DNA of 64,000 bases from assembly GCA_017307785.1 (NCBI GenBank), contig JAFKGI010000019.1, positions 1 through 64,000 of the forward strand. Direction: 5' to 3'. Made by a program: the position numbers and the translations under genes. The notes under the pieces are model-generated. The model saw only the letters and a program-made list of their open reading frames with translations, had not been told where the DNA came from and made no database searches. This stretch comes from Vulcanimicrobiota bacterium. Lineage in GTDB: Bacteria > Vulcanimicrobiota > Xenobia > Xenobiales > JADMJV01. Shown here in pieces: positions 8,916-17,378 of this stretch (position 1 is the stretch's first letter; each line of letters starts with the position of its first letter).

Positions 8916-8921
8916 AGCATA
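8916..8921 (-). promoter_or_regulatory. Leaderless-type -10 (TATGCT)
   Basis: TATGCT lies at -12 to -7 from ATG 8909 on the minus strand, with no SD between it and the start codon. Confidence 0.45.
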
Positions 8922-9000
8922 CGCTCTGGTTTTCTAACTGTCTCGGGGCTTTTTGCTCGATTCAGGAGGGCCCGGGACGGAGGCCGCGCAGGGTCTGGCC

Positions 9001-9474
9001 ATGACTTTGGAATCGTTGCGTGAGAGTATTGAGTCGGCGGCCTGGTTCAGCCGGCTGGGCGAATTTGCGGGAGAACCCGGCCGCTTGGCCATTCGCTCGC
9101 TGGAAGTGTGGGCGGACGAGGAAGCGGTCAGCGACCGCCATCATCGTGGAGTGGCCGAGGAAATGGAATGGCTGCCGGCTCAGGCGCAAGACCCGGACCC
9201 GATTCGGCCGGAACTGACGGACTCGGATGTGGCGCTGGGCTTTTACAAGCAAGCCCTGGCGGCTCTGCGATCGCTGAACGCCAAGCCTTTGCTGAAAGTG
9301 GGCAAGCACGATTTTCAGCACGTGGCCGTGGGAGCGGCGGCTTACGCCTGTCGACGGGCGGCCGTGGAAGTGGAAGCAGAAGAGCCGGGATTCTGGTGCG
9401 GCCTGGTCGGCCTTTACGCGGCCGGCTTTTGGCCCTGCGGCGTGCTTCCGGACGGCACCGTGGTGGTCTTGTAA
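9001..9474 (+). CDS. Conserved-looking protein of unknown function
   Basis: 157 residues, soluble, acidic and Ala-rich; not recognised. Visible: a helical N-terminal half (ESLRESIESAAWFSRLGEF), then HDFQHVAVGAAAYACRRAAVEVEAEEPGFW and a short hydrophobic end. It has no signal peptide. ATG 9001 is taken as the start; a TTG at 8953 would add 16 residues of unlikely sequence. Coding character is supported by third-position GC and the following non-coding gap. The gene stands alone between a divergent efflux gene and the Omp85 barrel. Confidence 0.65.
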   Translation: MTLESLRESIESAAWFSRLGEFAGEPGRLAIRSLEVWADEEAVSDRHHRGVAEEMEWLPAQAQDPDPIRPELTDSDVALGFYKQALAALRSLNAKPLLKVGKHDFQHVAVGAAAYACRRAAVEVEAEEPGFWCGLVGLYAAGFWPCGVLPDGTVVVL

Positions 9475-9526
9475 AAGATTCAAAATTGTCATCCTGGCGG
9501 GCCGACCGCTCTGGCAGAATGCACCC

Positions 9527-10750
9527 ATGCTAAAAACCGCGCTGGCTGTGCTGCTGCTGTTGAGCGCAACCGCCTGCGCAGAACCGGAGAAAGAGGCGGA
9601 GCCGCCCCTCAATCAGTCGGGCCCCTACCCTCGCGGGCCTTTTAGCGGAACCACCCAGGGTATTTTACGCACCGGGGACGACGAAGGCTTCGGCCTGGGG
9701 CCTTCCCTACCCGACCCGAGCGCTTTCGACGGCAGCAATCGCACCGAGACCGTGCTGGAGGGAAGTCGCTTTAACGACAATTTCGGAATCAGCGGGCACT
9801 ATGGGCACTACTTTGATCCCCGCAGCCGCCTGATGTTGACGGGTCAGGCCGGCACCACCAATCTGAGCGGGGATCTCGACTACAGCTTTACCCCCGAGGG
9901 GATGGACGGCTACTTTTCCGCCTACGTAAATCATACGCGCTATCAGCATATTGCCTATCGCCAGTCGGGCACGGCCACGGGCGTTCCCTGGCTGGGGCGG
10001 ACCAGCGCCGGATTTGGCTACACCAGCGACCCCTCTCAACGCTTTATCCTTTCCTCAGCTCTGGTGTTAGAGAACATTAGCCTCTACAGCAGTGAGTTCG
10101 GCGGACGCTTGCCCGCTTCCGAGGGACGACGCCGGCCTCTGACGGTGTCGCCGGATGGGTCCGACACCACGCTATCCCTGCGCTTTGCCGGAGCTTATCT
10201 GGACGTGAACGACCTGCAGTTTCCCACCGAGGGAGACAAACTGAACTTCGCGATTCAGCAAGATGTTCCGGTGGGAAGCGCCCAGGTGGACCTGACCCGC
10301 TTTCACGTGAACTACAGCCACTTTCAGCCGATCGGTGATCCAACCTTGATCTTCAACCTGCAGGCCGGCATCACGCGCGGTCGCGTGGCTCCCTACGAGG
10401 CCTACAATCTGGGGGGCTCTAATTCGGTGCGCGGCTATCAACTGGGAGAATTGGGAGCGGCCACGCGTTTTCTTCAGTTGTCGACCGAATTGCGGGTGCC
10501 GCTTGGTGACCTGGAACTGTTCCAAAAGCAAATCCCCATGCGATTCACGACCTTTGTTGACTATGCCAACACCTTTGGCAGCGAAACGGATATCTACGGT
10601 ATGTCCTTTCCGCGCAAGCGCGATACCTACGGGCTGGGTTACGGCCTGGGCTTGCAGGCCGTCACCGACTTCGGGTTGGTGCGACTGGAGGCAGCCCGAG
10701 CCAGGACGGGTCAGAACCTGGCCGGGCTGACGATTGGCGATCGCTATTAA
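9527..10750 (+). CDS. Omp85/BamA-type outer-membrane beta-barrel
   Basis: 407 residues: signal peptide (1-~18, LAVLLLLSATACA), a ~40-residue linker with no POTRA domain, then alternating beta-strand sequence to the C-terminus. LGGSNSVRGY (~295) is the lid-loop VRGY motif of the Omp85/surface antigen (bac_surface_Ag) domain, and the last residue is Tyr, the usual aromatic BAM signal. Without POTRA domains it resembles small stand-alone 16-strand Omp85 barrels rather than BamA, so it is not the essential assembly factor. CAGAAT is at -12 to -7 and no SD is seen. The 3' end faces the FlhA-like gene with 1 bp between stops. Confidence 0.85.
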   Translation: MLKTALAVLLLLSATACAEPEKEAEPPLNQSGPYPRGPFSGTTQGILRTGDDEGFGLGPSLPDPSAFDGSNRTETVLEGSRFNDNFGISGHYGHYFDPRSRLMLTGQAGTTNLSGDLDYSFTPEGMDGYFSAYVNHTRYQHIAYRQSGTATGVPWLGRTSAGFGYTSDPSQRFILSSALVLENISLYSSEFGGRLPASEGRRRPLTVSPDGSDTTLSLRFAGAYLDVNDLQFPTEGDKLNFAIQQDVPVGSAQVDLTRFHVNYSHFQPIGDPTLIFNLQAGITRGRVAPYEAYNLGGSNSVRGYQLGELGAATRFLQLSTELRVPLGDLELFQKQIPMRFTTFVDYANTFGSETDIYGMSFPRKRDTYGLGYGLGLQAVTDFGLVRLEAARARTGQNLAGLTIGDRY

Positions 10751-10751
10751 C

Positions 10752-13097
10752 CTACAGGCTGACCAGGCCGACACCGTTGACATTGTAGTCGGAGGCGATG
10801 TCGTTCCAGGAAAGCACGACCAGGTCCGGGTGTGACGGGTGCAGATGTCGATACAAGTAGCGCCGATTGCAGGGAGCGCAGAGCAAAATGGCTTGCAGAC
10901 CCCTCTCTTCGGCCAGCCGGACCTGATCGGCGATCGATTGGCGGAAAAGCGGGTCGAGGATTGGACTCTCGTCGGTCTGTAGCTGATGATCCAGATGCGG
11001 CTCCAGACAAAAGACGTGCAAAGTCTTCTGGTCGTTGGCGTAGCCAGAGCAGATTTCAGCGGCCAGAGCACCGCGGGCGAATTCGGCCAGCAAATCCGGG
11101 TCTTGAGTCAAATCGGCATTTTCCAGCAGAGCTTCCAGAATGGTGAGAAGATCGCGGATGCTCACCCGCTCCTCCAGCAACAAACGCAGGCTACGCCAGA
11201 TCACCACCCGGTCCACTTGACGCGCGGCCAATTCTTGAAGCAACGGCTGGTAACGCTCGTTTTCAAGAACCGGGGTGAGCTGGTCCAAGGTAAGCAGCAG
11301 GCAGGCCTTGTCGCGCACCACTTCCGTCAGGTGATTGGCCAGCACCGAGGCGGCGTCGAAGATCATGCACCCCAGTCGTTCCGCGTCGCCGCGGCATTCG
11401 GGGCTAATCCATTTGCTGCTTAGCCCGTGGATCGGATCGGAAATCAGGTCACCACGGAGCCCTTTGAGCTTCTCTTCGGGTCCAATGCTCAGAAAGCGAT
11501 TGACGCAGAGTTTGCCGCGTGCGACTTCCCGGCCGCGAAAGAGCAGACGATAATCGCCCCGGGCCAGGCCCGGGCTCTCACGCAGATGCACAGGAGCGAG
11601 CGGCAGCCCGAGCTCCTGGGTCAGATGCTTTCGTAAGGCCGCCAGACGGACCGTCAGAAAGCTGCCATAGTCGGGGTTCACCAGTTGGACCAGGTCGCGA
11701 CCCAGTTCGATCGCAAGGTCTTCTGGAGAGCCCGGGGTAGAGGTCACCGCCGGCGGAGGCGGAGGCGCGGCGATGGGCGGCGGCGGTGCCGCCGCCTTCT
11801 TAGGGCGACTGGCCGCTACGAGTCCGGCAGCCAGAGCAAGCTGGCCGCCGACCCACCAGAGCCAGCCTCCAGCACCGGGCAAAGCGATGGCAGGCATTCC
11901 CAATATCGGTTGCACCCGGCGCAAATCCGCGTTGGGGGCGGCTAGAATGGTTCCACCGCGACCGCTCACGATCAGTAGTTGAGCTCGCGGGGCAATTTGC
12001 TGAGCCTCGGCCAGAGCCTGCACTTGCGGCGCGGCAAGCGGCTGACTGCCGGGCAGGGCCAGTTGCGAGACGCTCCGACCGGTCAAGAACCAGGCGCTGG
12101 TAAAGAGCGCCAGAACCAGCAGACCGGCTGCGACTCGAAGATGCCCCGAGCGCCGCCTGGCGGGAAGATGGTGCAACTGGTGCCGCTGGAGACTGTCTAC
12201 ATCGACAAAAACCTCGTCGCAGGTGGGGCAACTGTAGATTTTGCGGCGGCCGCGCACTGGAATGGTGATCGTTGGCACCTTATGGGTCGGTTGAAGATAC
12301 TTGTCGGTCAGAATGCGCACCGCCAGCGCCGGATCGACTTTCCCCCCGAGCTTGAGGCCCAGCAGACGGTAAGTGTAGCTGACCTCAACTTGAAAGGCGG
12401 AGAGGACACGGGCGCGTTCGGCGCTTGAAACCGCTTCCAGGAGCCCGATGGTGCGGGTAAGCTGCTCAACCTGGTAGGGCTTGAAAAGCTTGAGACAGGC
12501 AGCCGTGAACTCGGGAGGTCGGGACATCAGGTAGATGGCGGCTTCCCGCAGCCCCCTCTGTTTGTGAGGGGCCGTCCGGCGCATGGCGGCCAGCAGAGCA
12601 AAGAGGCCGGGCAGCAGTAGCCAGAGCGGCCAGCCCAGGCACAGGACTCCGGCACCGAGCACGGCCGGGGCCAGTGCCCAGGAGCGGCGCGGTCGGATCT
12701 TGGCGCGCAGGCTGCGGGCCGCGCTTTGGAGCAGCAAAAAGGTCGGGAAGGCGCCCAGAGCCGCGACTCCAGCCCAGAGCAAGTCTGGATTGGGACGCCA
12801 GGGGGCCCGTCCTGGAAGCAGCAGCACCTGAGCTTCGGGACCGAGCAAGTTGTGCAGGCTGGTTTCCACCTCGAAGCGGCGGGTGGGTCCGGCATGGATC
12901 ATGCCGACCAGACGCAACGGTTGGGTGGACAGGACCTGGATTTCGGAACCCGGGCAGAGGCGGGACACGAACTGGTTCAGGGGTTTCTGGTAGGCGAGTT
13001 GTTGAGGAGTGGGTGTGGGCCGTTGAGTCCGCAGGGCGGGGATGGCCAGGAGTAGAGCGAGTAAAGACAGGACCAGAGCCGAGTGTCGACGGGTCAA
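10752..13097 (-). CDS. Membrane protein with FlhA/SctV C-terminal export domain and a C2H2 motif
   Basis: 781 residues. Order: signal/first membrane helix (~5-25), exported ~75 residues, two or three hydrophobic helices (~105-172), a cytoplasmic-type region (~175-315) ending in a perfect C2H2 pattern (C290, C293, F297, L303, H306, H310), another membrane helix (~322-338), an exported stretch, a helix (~410-428), a Pro-rich linker (~434-454) and then ~325 residues matching the cytoplasmic FHIPEP domain of FlhA/SctV. Key matches: DYRLLFRGREVARGKL, then DAASVLANHLTEVV and VSIRDLLTILEALLENA. FlhA proper has eight packed helices and a FHIPEP loop; both are missing. Start TTG 13097 has GGAGG 8 bases upstream; the open frame continues to 13535 but overlaps the pilin gene. 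No other flagellar or T3SS gene is near. It ends the second pilin cassette. Confidence 0.85.
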   Translation of the reverse strand: MTRRHSALVLSLLALLLAIPALRTQRPTPTPQQLAYQKPLNQFVSRLCPGSEIQVLSTQPLRLVGMIHAGPTRRFEVETSLHNLLGPEAQVLLLPGRAPWRPNPDLLWAGVAALGAFPTFLLLQSAARSLRAKIRPRRSWALAPAVLGAGVLCLGWPLWLLLPGLFALLAAMRRTAPHKQRGLREAAIYLMSRPPEFTAACLKLFKPYQVEQLTRTIGLLEAVSSAERARVLSAFQVEVSYTYRLLGLKLGGKVDPALAVRILTDKYLQPTHKVPTITIPVRGRRKIYSCPTCDEVFVDVDSLQRHQLHHLPARRRSGHLRVAAGLLVLALFTSAWFLTGRSVSQLALPGSQPLAAPQVQALAEAQQIAPRAQLLIVSGRGGTILAAPNADLRRVQPILGMPAIALPGAGGWLWWVGGQLALAAGLVAASRPKKAAAPPPPIAAPPPPPAVTSTPGSPEDLAIELGRDLVQLVNPDYGSFLTVRLAALRKHLTQELGLPLAPVHLRESPGLARGDYRLLFRGREVARGKLCVNRFLSIGPEEKLKGLRGDLISDPIHGLSSKWISPECRGDAERLGCMIFDAASVLANHLTEVVRDKACLLLTLDQLTPVLENERYQPLLQELAARQVDRVVIWRSLRLLLEERVSIRDLLTILEALLENADLTQDPDLLAEFARGALAAEICSGYANDQKTLHVFCLEPHLDHQLQTDESPILDPLFRQSIADQVRLAEERGLQAILLCAPCNRRYLYRHLHPSHPDLVVLSWNDIASDYNVNGVGLVSL

Positions 13098-13144
13098 GCA
13101 GAGCACCTCCGTGGGGTTATTGTAGGAGGTGGATGTTACAAAGT

Positions 13145-13810
13145 TTAGGGCGGGCTGTTTTCCAGACGGGTGGTGAAGCTGAGCTGGTGGCGCTCGTTGA
13201 GGCCAGCCTTGTCGGCTTTGCGGCCCCCTCGGCGGGCCAGCACCAACTGGCATTCCACGACTTTGCTGGTATCGTCGCTGAGCACTCGAAAGCTGTCCAG
13301 GTTCTGCGAGAGGATTTGGAAGTTTCGCCCGTTCGGGTTGGTGGCGGGGTCCTCGTGCACAAGTCCGGCCAGATTTCCCATAGGACCGCGGTAGGGAGCC
13401 CCAGCCGGGGTATAGTGCTGCTTGACCAGTAGCCCGGGGTTTGCCAGGGTGGCATAGAGAACGGTGTAGCGATCCCACAATGGAGCGGCCGAATCGGTGT
13501 TGAAACTGGCCGGGTTGTTCCAGTTCTCCAGACACGGAAAGCTAAGCGCGTGGCGGGGCACCGTCTCGCCCTCCGGATTGAGGAAAGTGCGCGTGAGCTC
13601 GGTTTCCAATCCCTCAAAATCCGATCGCAGCAGATCCATTCGTATAGCCAGCAGCAGGCGGCGTCCCTCGCTTTCCAGGCTGGCTCGGGACTGGCCGAGC
13701 AAAGCGGCGCGACTGCACCATTGGAAGAGCTCGAAGCAAACCAGCAGAGCCAGACTCAACACGAAGCAGGCGACCATGACTTCACTGAGGGTGAATCCCG
13801 CCCGCTTCAC
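13145..13810 (-). CDS. PilW/GspJ-like prepilin
   Basis: 221 residues starting VKRAG/FTLSEVMVACFVLSLA: a type III prepilin signal with Phe+1 and Glu+5. The globular part (~190 residues) is of minor-pilin size and resembles GspJ/PilW. Start is GTG 13810, which overlaps the previous stop as GTGA; a frame extending to 13885 would lie inside the upstream gene. The second pilin of the leftward cassette, 47 bp before the FlhA-like gene. Confidence 0.85.
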   Translation of the reverse strand: MKRAGFTLSEVMVACFVLSLALLVCFELFQWCSRAALLGQSRASLESEGRRLLLAIRMDLLRSDFEGLETELTRTFLNPEGETVPRHALSFPCLENWNNPASFNTDSAAPLWDRYTVLYATLANPGLLVKQHYTPAGAPYRGPMGNLAGLVHEDPATNPNGRNFQILSQNLDSFRVLSDDTSKVVECQLVLARRGGRKADKAGLNERHQLSFTTRLENSPP

Positions 13811-14214
13811 GGAGTCACCAACCGACTGACGCTGGCTTCCAGCTTCCCCTGATGAAGCCGGCTGCCGCCCTGCGGCACATTCCACCAGACGTGCACGTCC
13901 ATGTAATAAATAGCGGGCTGACCGGGGGTCACGACGGTGGCGCTGGAAGTGAGGCGATAGCTAAATTCCTGAGCCGCGCGAGCATCGTGAGTGTAGAGCC
14001 GTATCTTGTGATCCAGAGCCGGTAGATCGAAGTTCTTATTGCGAATCGCCTGCTCTAAAACGGAATCGGCCAGCTGCAGGCCGGCGGCGCTATCGCCGGA
14101 TTTGTCCGAACTACCCAACAGCCGCAGAAAAAGAATTCCTAATACGGTGATCATCAAGGCGATCAGACCCAGGGCCAGCACCGTTTCCAACAAGGAGAAG
14201 GCGCGACTCTTCAT
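13807..14214 (-). CDS. GspI/PilV-like prepilin
   Basis: 135 residues with SRA/FSLLETVLALGLIALMI, a prepilin signal whose residue before the cleavage site is Ala rather than Gly (tolerated by some peptidases). Glu+5 is present. Size and position between a GspK-like and a GspJ-like gene suit the GspI role in the pseudopilin tip. Both ends overlap neighbours by 4 bp (ATGA, GTGA), so the three genes are translationally coupled. Confidence 0.8.
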   Translation of the reverse strand: MKSRAFSLLETVLALGLIALMITVLGILFLRLLGSSDKSGDSAAGLQLADSVLEQAIRNKNFDLPALDHKIRLYTHDARAAQEFSYRLTSSATVVTPGQPAIYYMDVHVWWNVPQGGSRLHQGKLEASVSRLVTP

Positions 14215-16397
14215 TCGCTCCAGAAGAACGCGGGCACCAATCCGAGTTTGCTCAATTCAAACTGTTCTTCCAGCAGGGTGGGATCAAAGACGAATTTGCC
14301 TTTCTGCAAATGGTCAAAACCAATATTTCCTTTTGCAATCATGGCACCATACAGATTAAAGCTGGTGTTGATCTGGGTGAAAAGGTTGCCGTCCGCGTAG
14401 AGTAAACCGCCGAAAATCAATTCCTGTAGACTCTGGTAAGGATTGACCCCGGCCAGGTTGGTCAGGTAATGGTCCAGCTGGCGACCATCGTTGCGAGCGT
14501 CCTGATCGTAGGCCTGGACCTGGTTGAGAATGGCGGCCGTGACCAGAGCATCGCCTTCCCCATAGAGAGGATGCAAAGGGTCGAGAAGCTCGGGCTTGGG
14601 AGCCCCCAGATCGACGGACTTGAGGAATTCCCGCAGCCGAATGTAATCCCCCAGGCTCATCGGGCGACGGTCTCCGCCCGGGTCAAGGGTCTGCCCGTCG
14701 ATATACTGCGAGACCAGGTCTTTGGCGCTGATGGGCAGCGCCGCTCCGCCTCCGGGAGGAGTGAGAGTCAACTGAAGATGTTGGAGGGGTATGCCCCCGT
14801 AGGAGGTCGTCGGCTTGGGCAGGGCAGAACCGGCCGGCTGGTTGCGCAGACCGGTATGCGCTCCGGGAATGCCCAGCAGATTCATGCGCTCGGCGGTGGT
14901 GGAGGCGTGGAAGCGGTTGAAGACATCCCGCGAAGGATGGTTCGCATACTCAGAAAGAATCGCTTGCCCAAAGCGTGCCAGGTCGTTCGGCACCATATAG
15001 GCGGGCATGGAGGCGGCCCCGCTCTGGACCTCGGAGAATTTTGCAGTGCCTTGCGCCACCACGGCCATTCCGTCGGTGCGAGTGGCCGACATGAAGCTAT
15101 TGCCCATGACTTCCAGGTTCCCACCCGAACCGCCGTTCTTGTTGACGATGATCTGACCATTGCCCGTCAAATCGCCGACGACCTTGAGATTGCCGGCTAC
15201 GGTCAGGCGATCTTTCGGATCCTGGGCGGCTTTGGGAATGCCGCGGTCATCGTAACCCAGTCCCAAGCTGATGACGGTCGGCTCAGGTTCGGTGGTGCCG
15301 TAATGCGGGTCGTTGGCCGGCACGCTGATCCAGGTGGCTCTAGGCACCATCCCGTTGATGGTGAGATTGCCGGCCACATCCACGTCGCCCATGGGAATGA
15401 AGCGAAAATCTCGGACGGTCACGATGCCCGACAGGTTGGTGGCGGCGGGCTGACCCAATTCGTTGCGATAAGTCACCTGGTCGGCGCCGATAAAAGTGTA
15501 GGTGCCGGGGGGCAGGTGCTTTTTGCCGGAGACGGGCTGGACCAGCTTGTCCGGCGAGAAGTTCTGATTGCTCGGACTGCCGGTGCGAATATTAGCGCTC
15601 ATCTGACTGGAAGCTGCGGCCGTGCCCGTCGGATTGTTCTGCAGGGCGGTGCCGGCGTTGCTGATGGTGAAGTTCCCCATGGAATCGAAATTGACGGTGG
15701 CGTTCACTGACACATCGCCGCCCGATTGAATGCTGCCGTTGCCACCACGAAACTTGATCTGCTGGGTGTTGGGAAAGACCACCTGATTCTGGGCCTTGAC
15801 CACATTGCCTCGGGGCAGAGTGCTGGAAAACTGCATCAGGTCTCCGGCACTGCCGGCCGCCAGTTTGGCGGCCACGCTGTCGCCCGCCGAAAGGGAGTTG
15901 GTGACCAGAGACCCCCGCACCAACACGGCCTCGATGCGCCGCTGCGAGCCCTCGTACTCGGCCTCCACCAGGACCAGCGCGCTGTTACGTGGGATCTTGA
16001 CCTTGCTTCGGCTCCATTCGGTAGTGTCGACCACGCTCAAACCGCGCAGATTGTTGAACACCCGCACCCGGAAACGGCTGCCGTTCACCTTGTCTTCCCC
16101 GCTGACCGAATTCGCGTCCTCGCTGGCCCCCTGCTCGACAATGCGCAAGTGCGGATCATCCAGCGGGGTGACGCTGCCGAACGGGCTTTTCGACCAGTTC
16201 GGCACCTGGGCCAGTCGGGCGCGGGCGTAGTCCAGTCCGGAATATGCGGTCTTGAGCAAAACCTGACGGCGGCGAAATTGCTCTCCCGTAATCAGATTGC
16301 CACGAGTGGCCAGCAGCAAAGAAGAACTGAGCATGGCCAGCACGGTGACAGCCAGCAGCACGGTAATGAGAGCAACTCCCCGATGCGTCTTCTTCAT
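14211..16397 (-). CDS. Large PilX/GspK-like pseudopilin
   Basis: 728 residues: basic leader KKTHRG, then VALITVLLAVTVLAMLSSS, matching GspK/PilX N-termini (GVALITVLLV, no Glu+5). The remaining ~680 residues are Gly/Asn/Ser-rich exported sequence with repeated short beta motifs (GNLTINGM, GNLKVVGDLTGN). Start ATG 16397 is preceded by AAAGGGGCGGGTGGA, a strong SD; upstream in-frame codons to 16484 are non-coding. First gene of the second cassette; same plan as the protein at 3192-5462, so the two cassettes probably arose by duplication of one set or do parallel jobs. Confidence 0.75.
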   Translation of the reverse strand: MKKTHRGVALITVLLAVTVLAMLSSSLLLATRGNLITGEQFRRRQVLLKTAYSGLDYARARLAQVPNWSKSPFGSVTPLDDPHLRIVEQGASEDANSVSGEDKVNGSRFRVRVFNNLRGLSVVDTTEWSRSKVKIPRNSALVLVEAEYEGSQRRIEAVLVRGSLVTNSLSAGDSVAAKLAAGSAGDLMQFSSTLPRGNVVKAQNQVVFPNTQQIKFRGGNGSIQSGGDVSVNATVNFDSMGNFTISNAGTALQNNPTGTAAASSQMSANIRTGSPSNQNFSPDKLVQPVSGKKHLPPGTYTFIGADQVTYRNELGQPAATNLSGIVTVRDFRFIPMGDVDVAGNLTINGMVPRATWISVPANDPHYGTTEPEPTVISLGLGYDDRGIPKAAQDPKDRLTVAGNLKVVGDLTGNGQIIVNKNGGSGGNLEVMGNSFMSATRTDGMAVVAQGTAKFSEVQSGAASMPAYMVPNDLARFGQAILSEYANHPSRDVFNRFHASTTAERMNLLGIPGAHTGLRNQPAGSALPKPTTSYGGIPLQHLQLTLTPPGGGAALPISAKDLVSQYIDGQTLDPGGDRRPMSLGDYIRLREFLKSVDLGAPKPELLDPLHPLYGEGDALVTAAILNQVQAYDQDARNDGRQLDHYLTNLAGVNPYQSLQELIFGGLLYADGNLFTQINTSFNLYGAMIAKGNIGFDHLQKGKFVFDPTLLEEQFELSKLGLVPAFFWSE

Positions 16398-16489
16398 TCC
16401 ACCCGCCCCTTTCGCGATAAAGAAATTGAATCTTCTTTTAATGCGTAGTATAAAACTGCTGGAAGGATGGCCAGAGCCCGTCAAAACAA

Positions 16490-16509
16490 AAAGGCCCGGT
16501 CGTGCCTTT
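16490..16509 (-). terminator. Rho-independent terminator on the minus strand
   Basis: AAAGGC and GCCTTT flank an 8-base loop; on the minus strand the stem is followed by TTTTTGTTTTG. It would end transcripts of the gene at 16652-17317, about 140 bp downstream of its stop, and insulate the pilin cassette promoter. Confidence 0.6.
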
Positions 16510-16651
16510 GAGCACTATACCGAGCCGAAACCGGGTCGCTTCCTTGGAGACTTTCTTTCCGCTGTTTGCGGTTCTTGAGTTAGAGAATACCCTGCCAAGG
16601 TGGTGAAAAGGTGTTGAGGCCTTCGTTTTTATGAACGGTTTGTGAACTCTT

Positions 16652-17317
16652 TTAGTCCAGATAACCGGTGTAGTCGGTATCCTTGAAAGCCATGGGCACG
16701 AAGTGGTTGCCGTCCTTGGCGAAGCAGGTGACCTGCTCCACGTGGGTGCGACTGACCACCTGCGGCTCTTCGAAAGTGGCTACGGTTCCAGCCGGGGTTT
16801 CGGCGGTGCCGATCTGAAGACGGGCCGGATCAACCTTGGTGTAGTGATAGGCGGTGTATTCGATGGCGCCTTCGTGCTCGTAGTGTTCCTTGGTGCTAAT
16901 GCTGTGGAACTTCTCGGTATTCCAGAGAGTCTCGGCGTGAGGAGGGACTTTTTTGCCACCGCGCAGGGTGGGCAACTCTTTGGGAGGGCCTCCAATGGTG
17001 GTGACTTCGCGACTCTGGATTTTGCCGTCAGCGGCTTTGAACAGAAAGTTGCGACGATCGCGCCAGTAGCCGAGGCACACGCCTCGTTCTTTGTCGGGAG
17101 TGGCCTCGAGGAATTTCTTGAGGTCGTCCACGTTCTTGACGGGACGCCACTGGTCGGACTCCCTGGAGTCGCGGATCACCAGCACGGGCTCGTGAGCCCC
17201 CACCTGGCCGTCGCAGTCGCGGTCGAGTTTGAGAACGGGTTCACCGGAAACGGTTTTGGCATTCACCAGATAACTGGTCTTATAGCCCTGGAGCTCGTTA
17301 AGACGAGTGTTGATCAT
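16652..17317 (-). CDS. Unknown protein with an EF-hand/dockerin-like loop
   Basis: 221 residues, not recognised, no signal peptide or membrane segment. DRDCDGQVGAHE (~32-43) fits a DxDxDG calcium-binding loop of EF-hand or dockerin type, with Glu at loop position 12. The rest is mixed, charged and Tyr-rich (EHYEHEGAIEYTAYHYTKVD). AAAGGA precedes ATG 17317. It stands alone, with its own terminator. The calpain-like protease at 41336 has a similar loop, so calcium-linked proteins recur in this genome. Confidence 0.65.
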   Translation of the reverse strand: MINTRLNELQGYKTSYLVNAKTVSGEPVLKLDRDCDGQVGAHEPVLVIRDSRESDQWRPVKNVDDLKKFLEATPDKERGVCLGYWRDRRNFLFKAADGKIQSREVTTIGGPPKELPTLRGGKKVPPHAETLWNTEKFHSISTKEHYEHEGAIEYTAYHYTKVDPARLQIGTAETPAGTVATFEEPQVVSRTHVEQVTCFAKDGNHFVPMAFKDTDYTGYLD

Positions 17318-17378
17318 GACGTTGTTGGTCCTTTTTGGTTTTTTTTCTTTTTAGAATAGACCAACCGGACTCAAACTT

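Noticed and set aside
13098..13535. An N-terminal extension of 146 residues for the FlhA-like gene
   Set aside because: It overlaps the prepilin gene, is Pro/Gly/Arg-rich and non-membrane, and a TTG with GGAGG starts the natural signal helix at 13097.
16398..16651. A c-di-GMP (GEMM) riboswitch in front of the second pilin cassette
   Set aside because: I looked for the GEMM core (GGGCAAACC..., ACGCAAAGCC) because pilin genes often carry it. Only partial look-alikes (CGCAAACAGCGG, CAAAGGCACG) are present, and one hairpin is a terminator.
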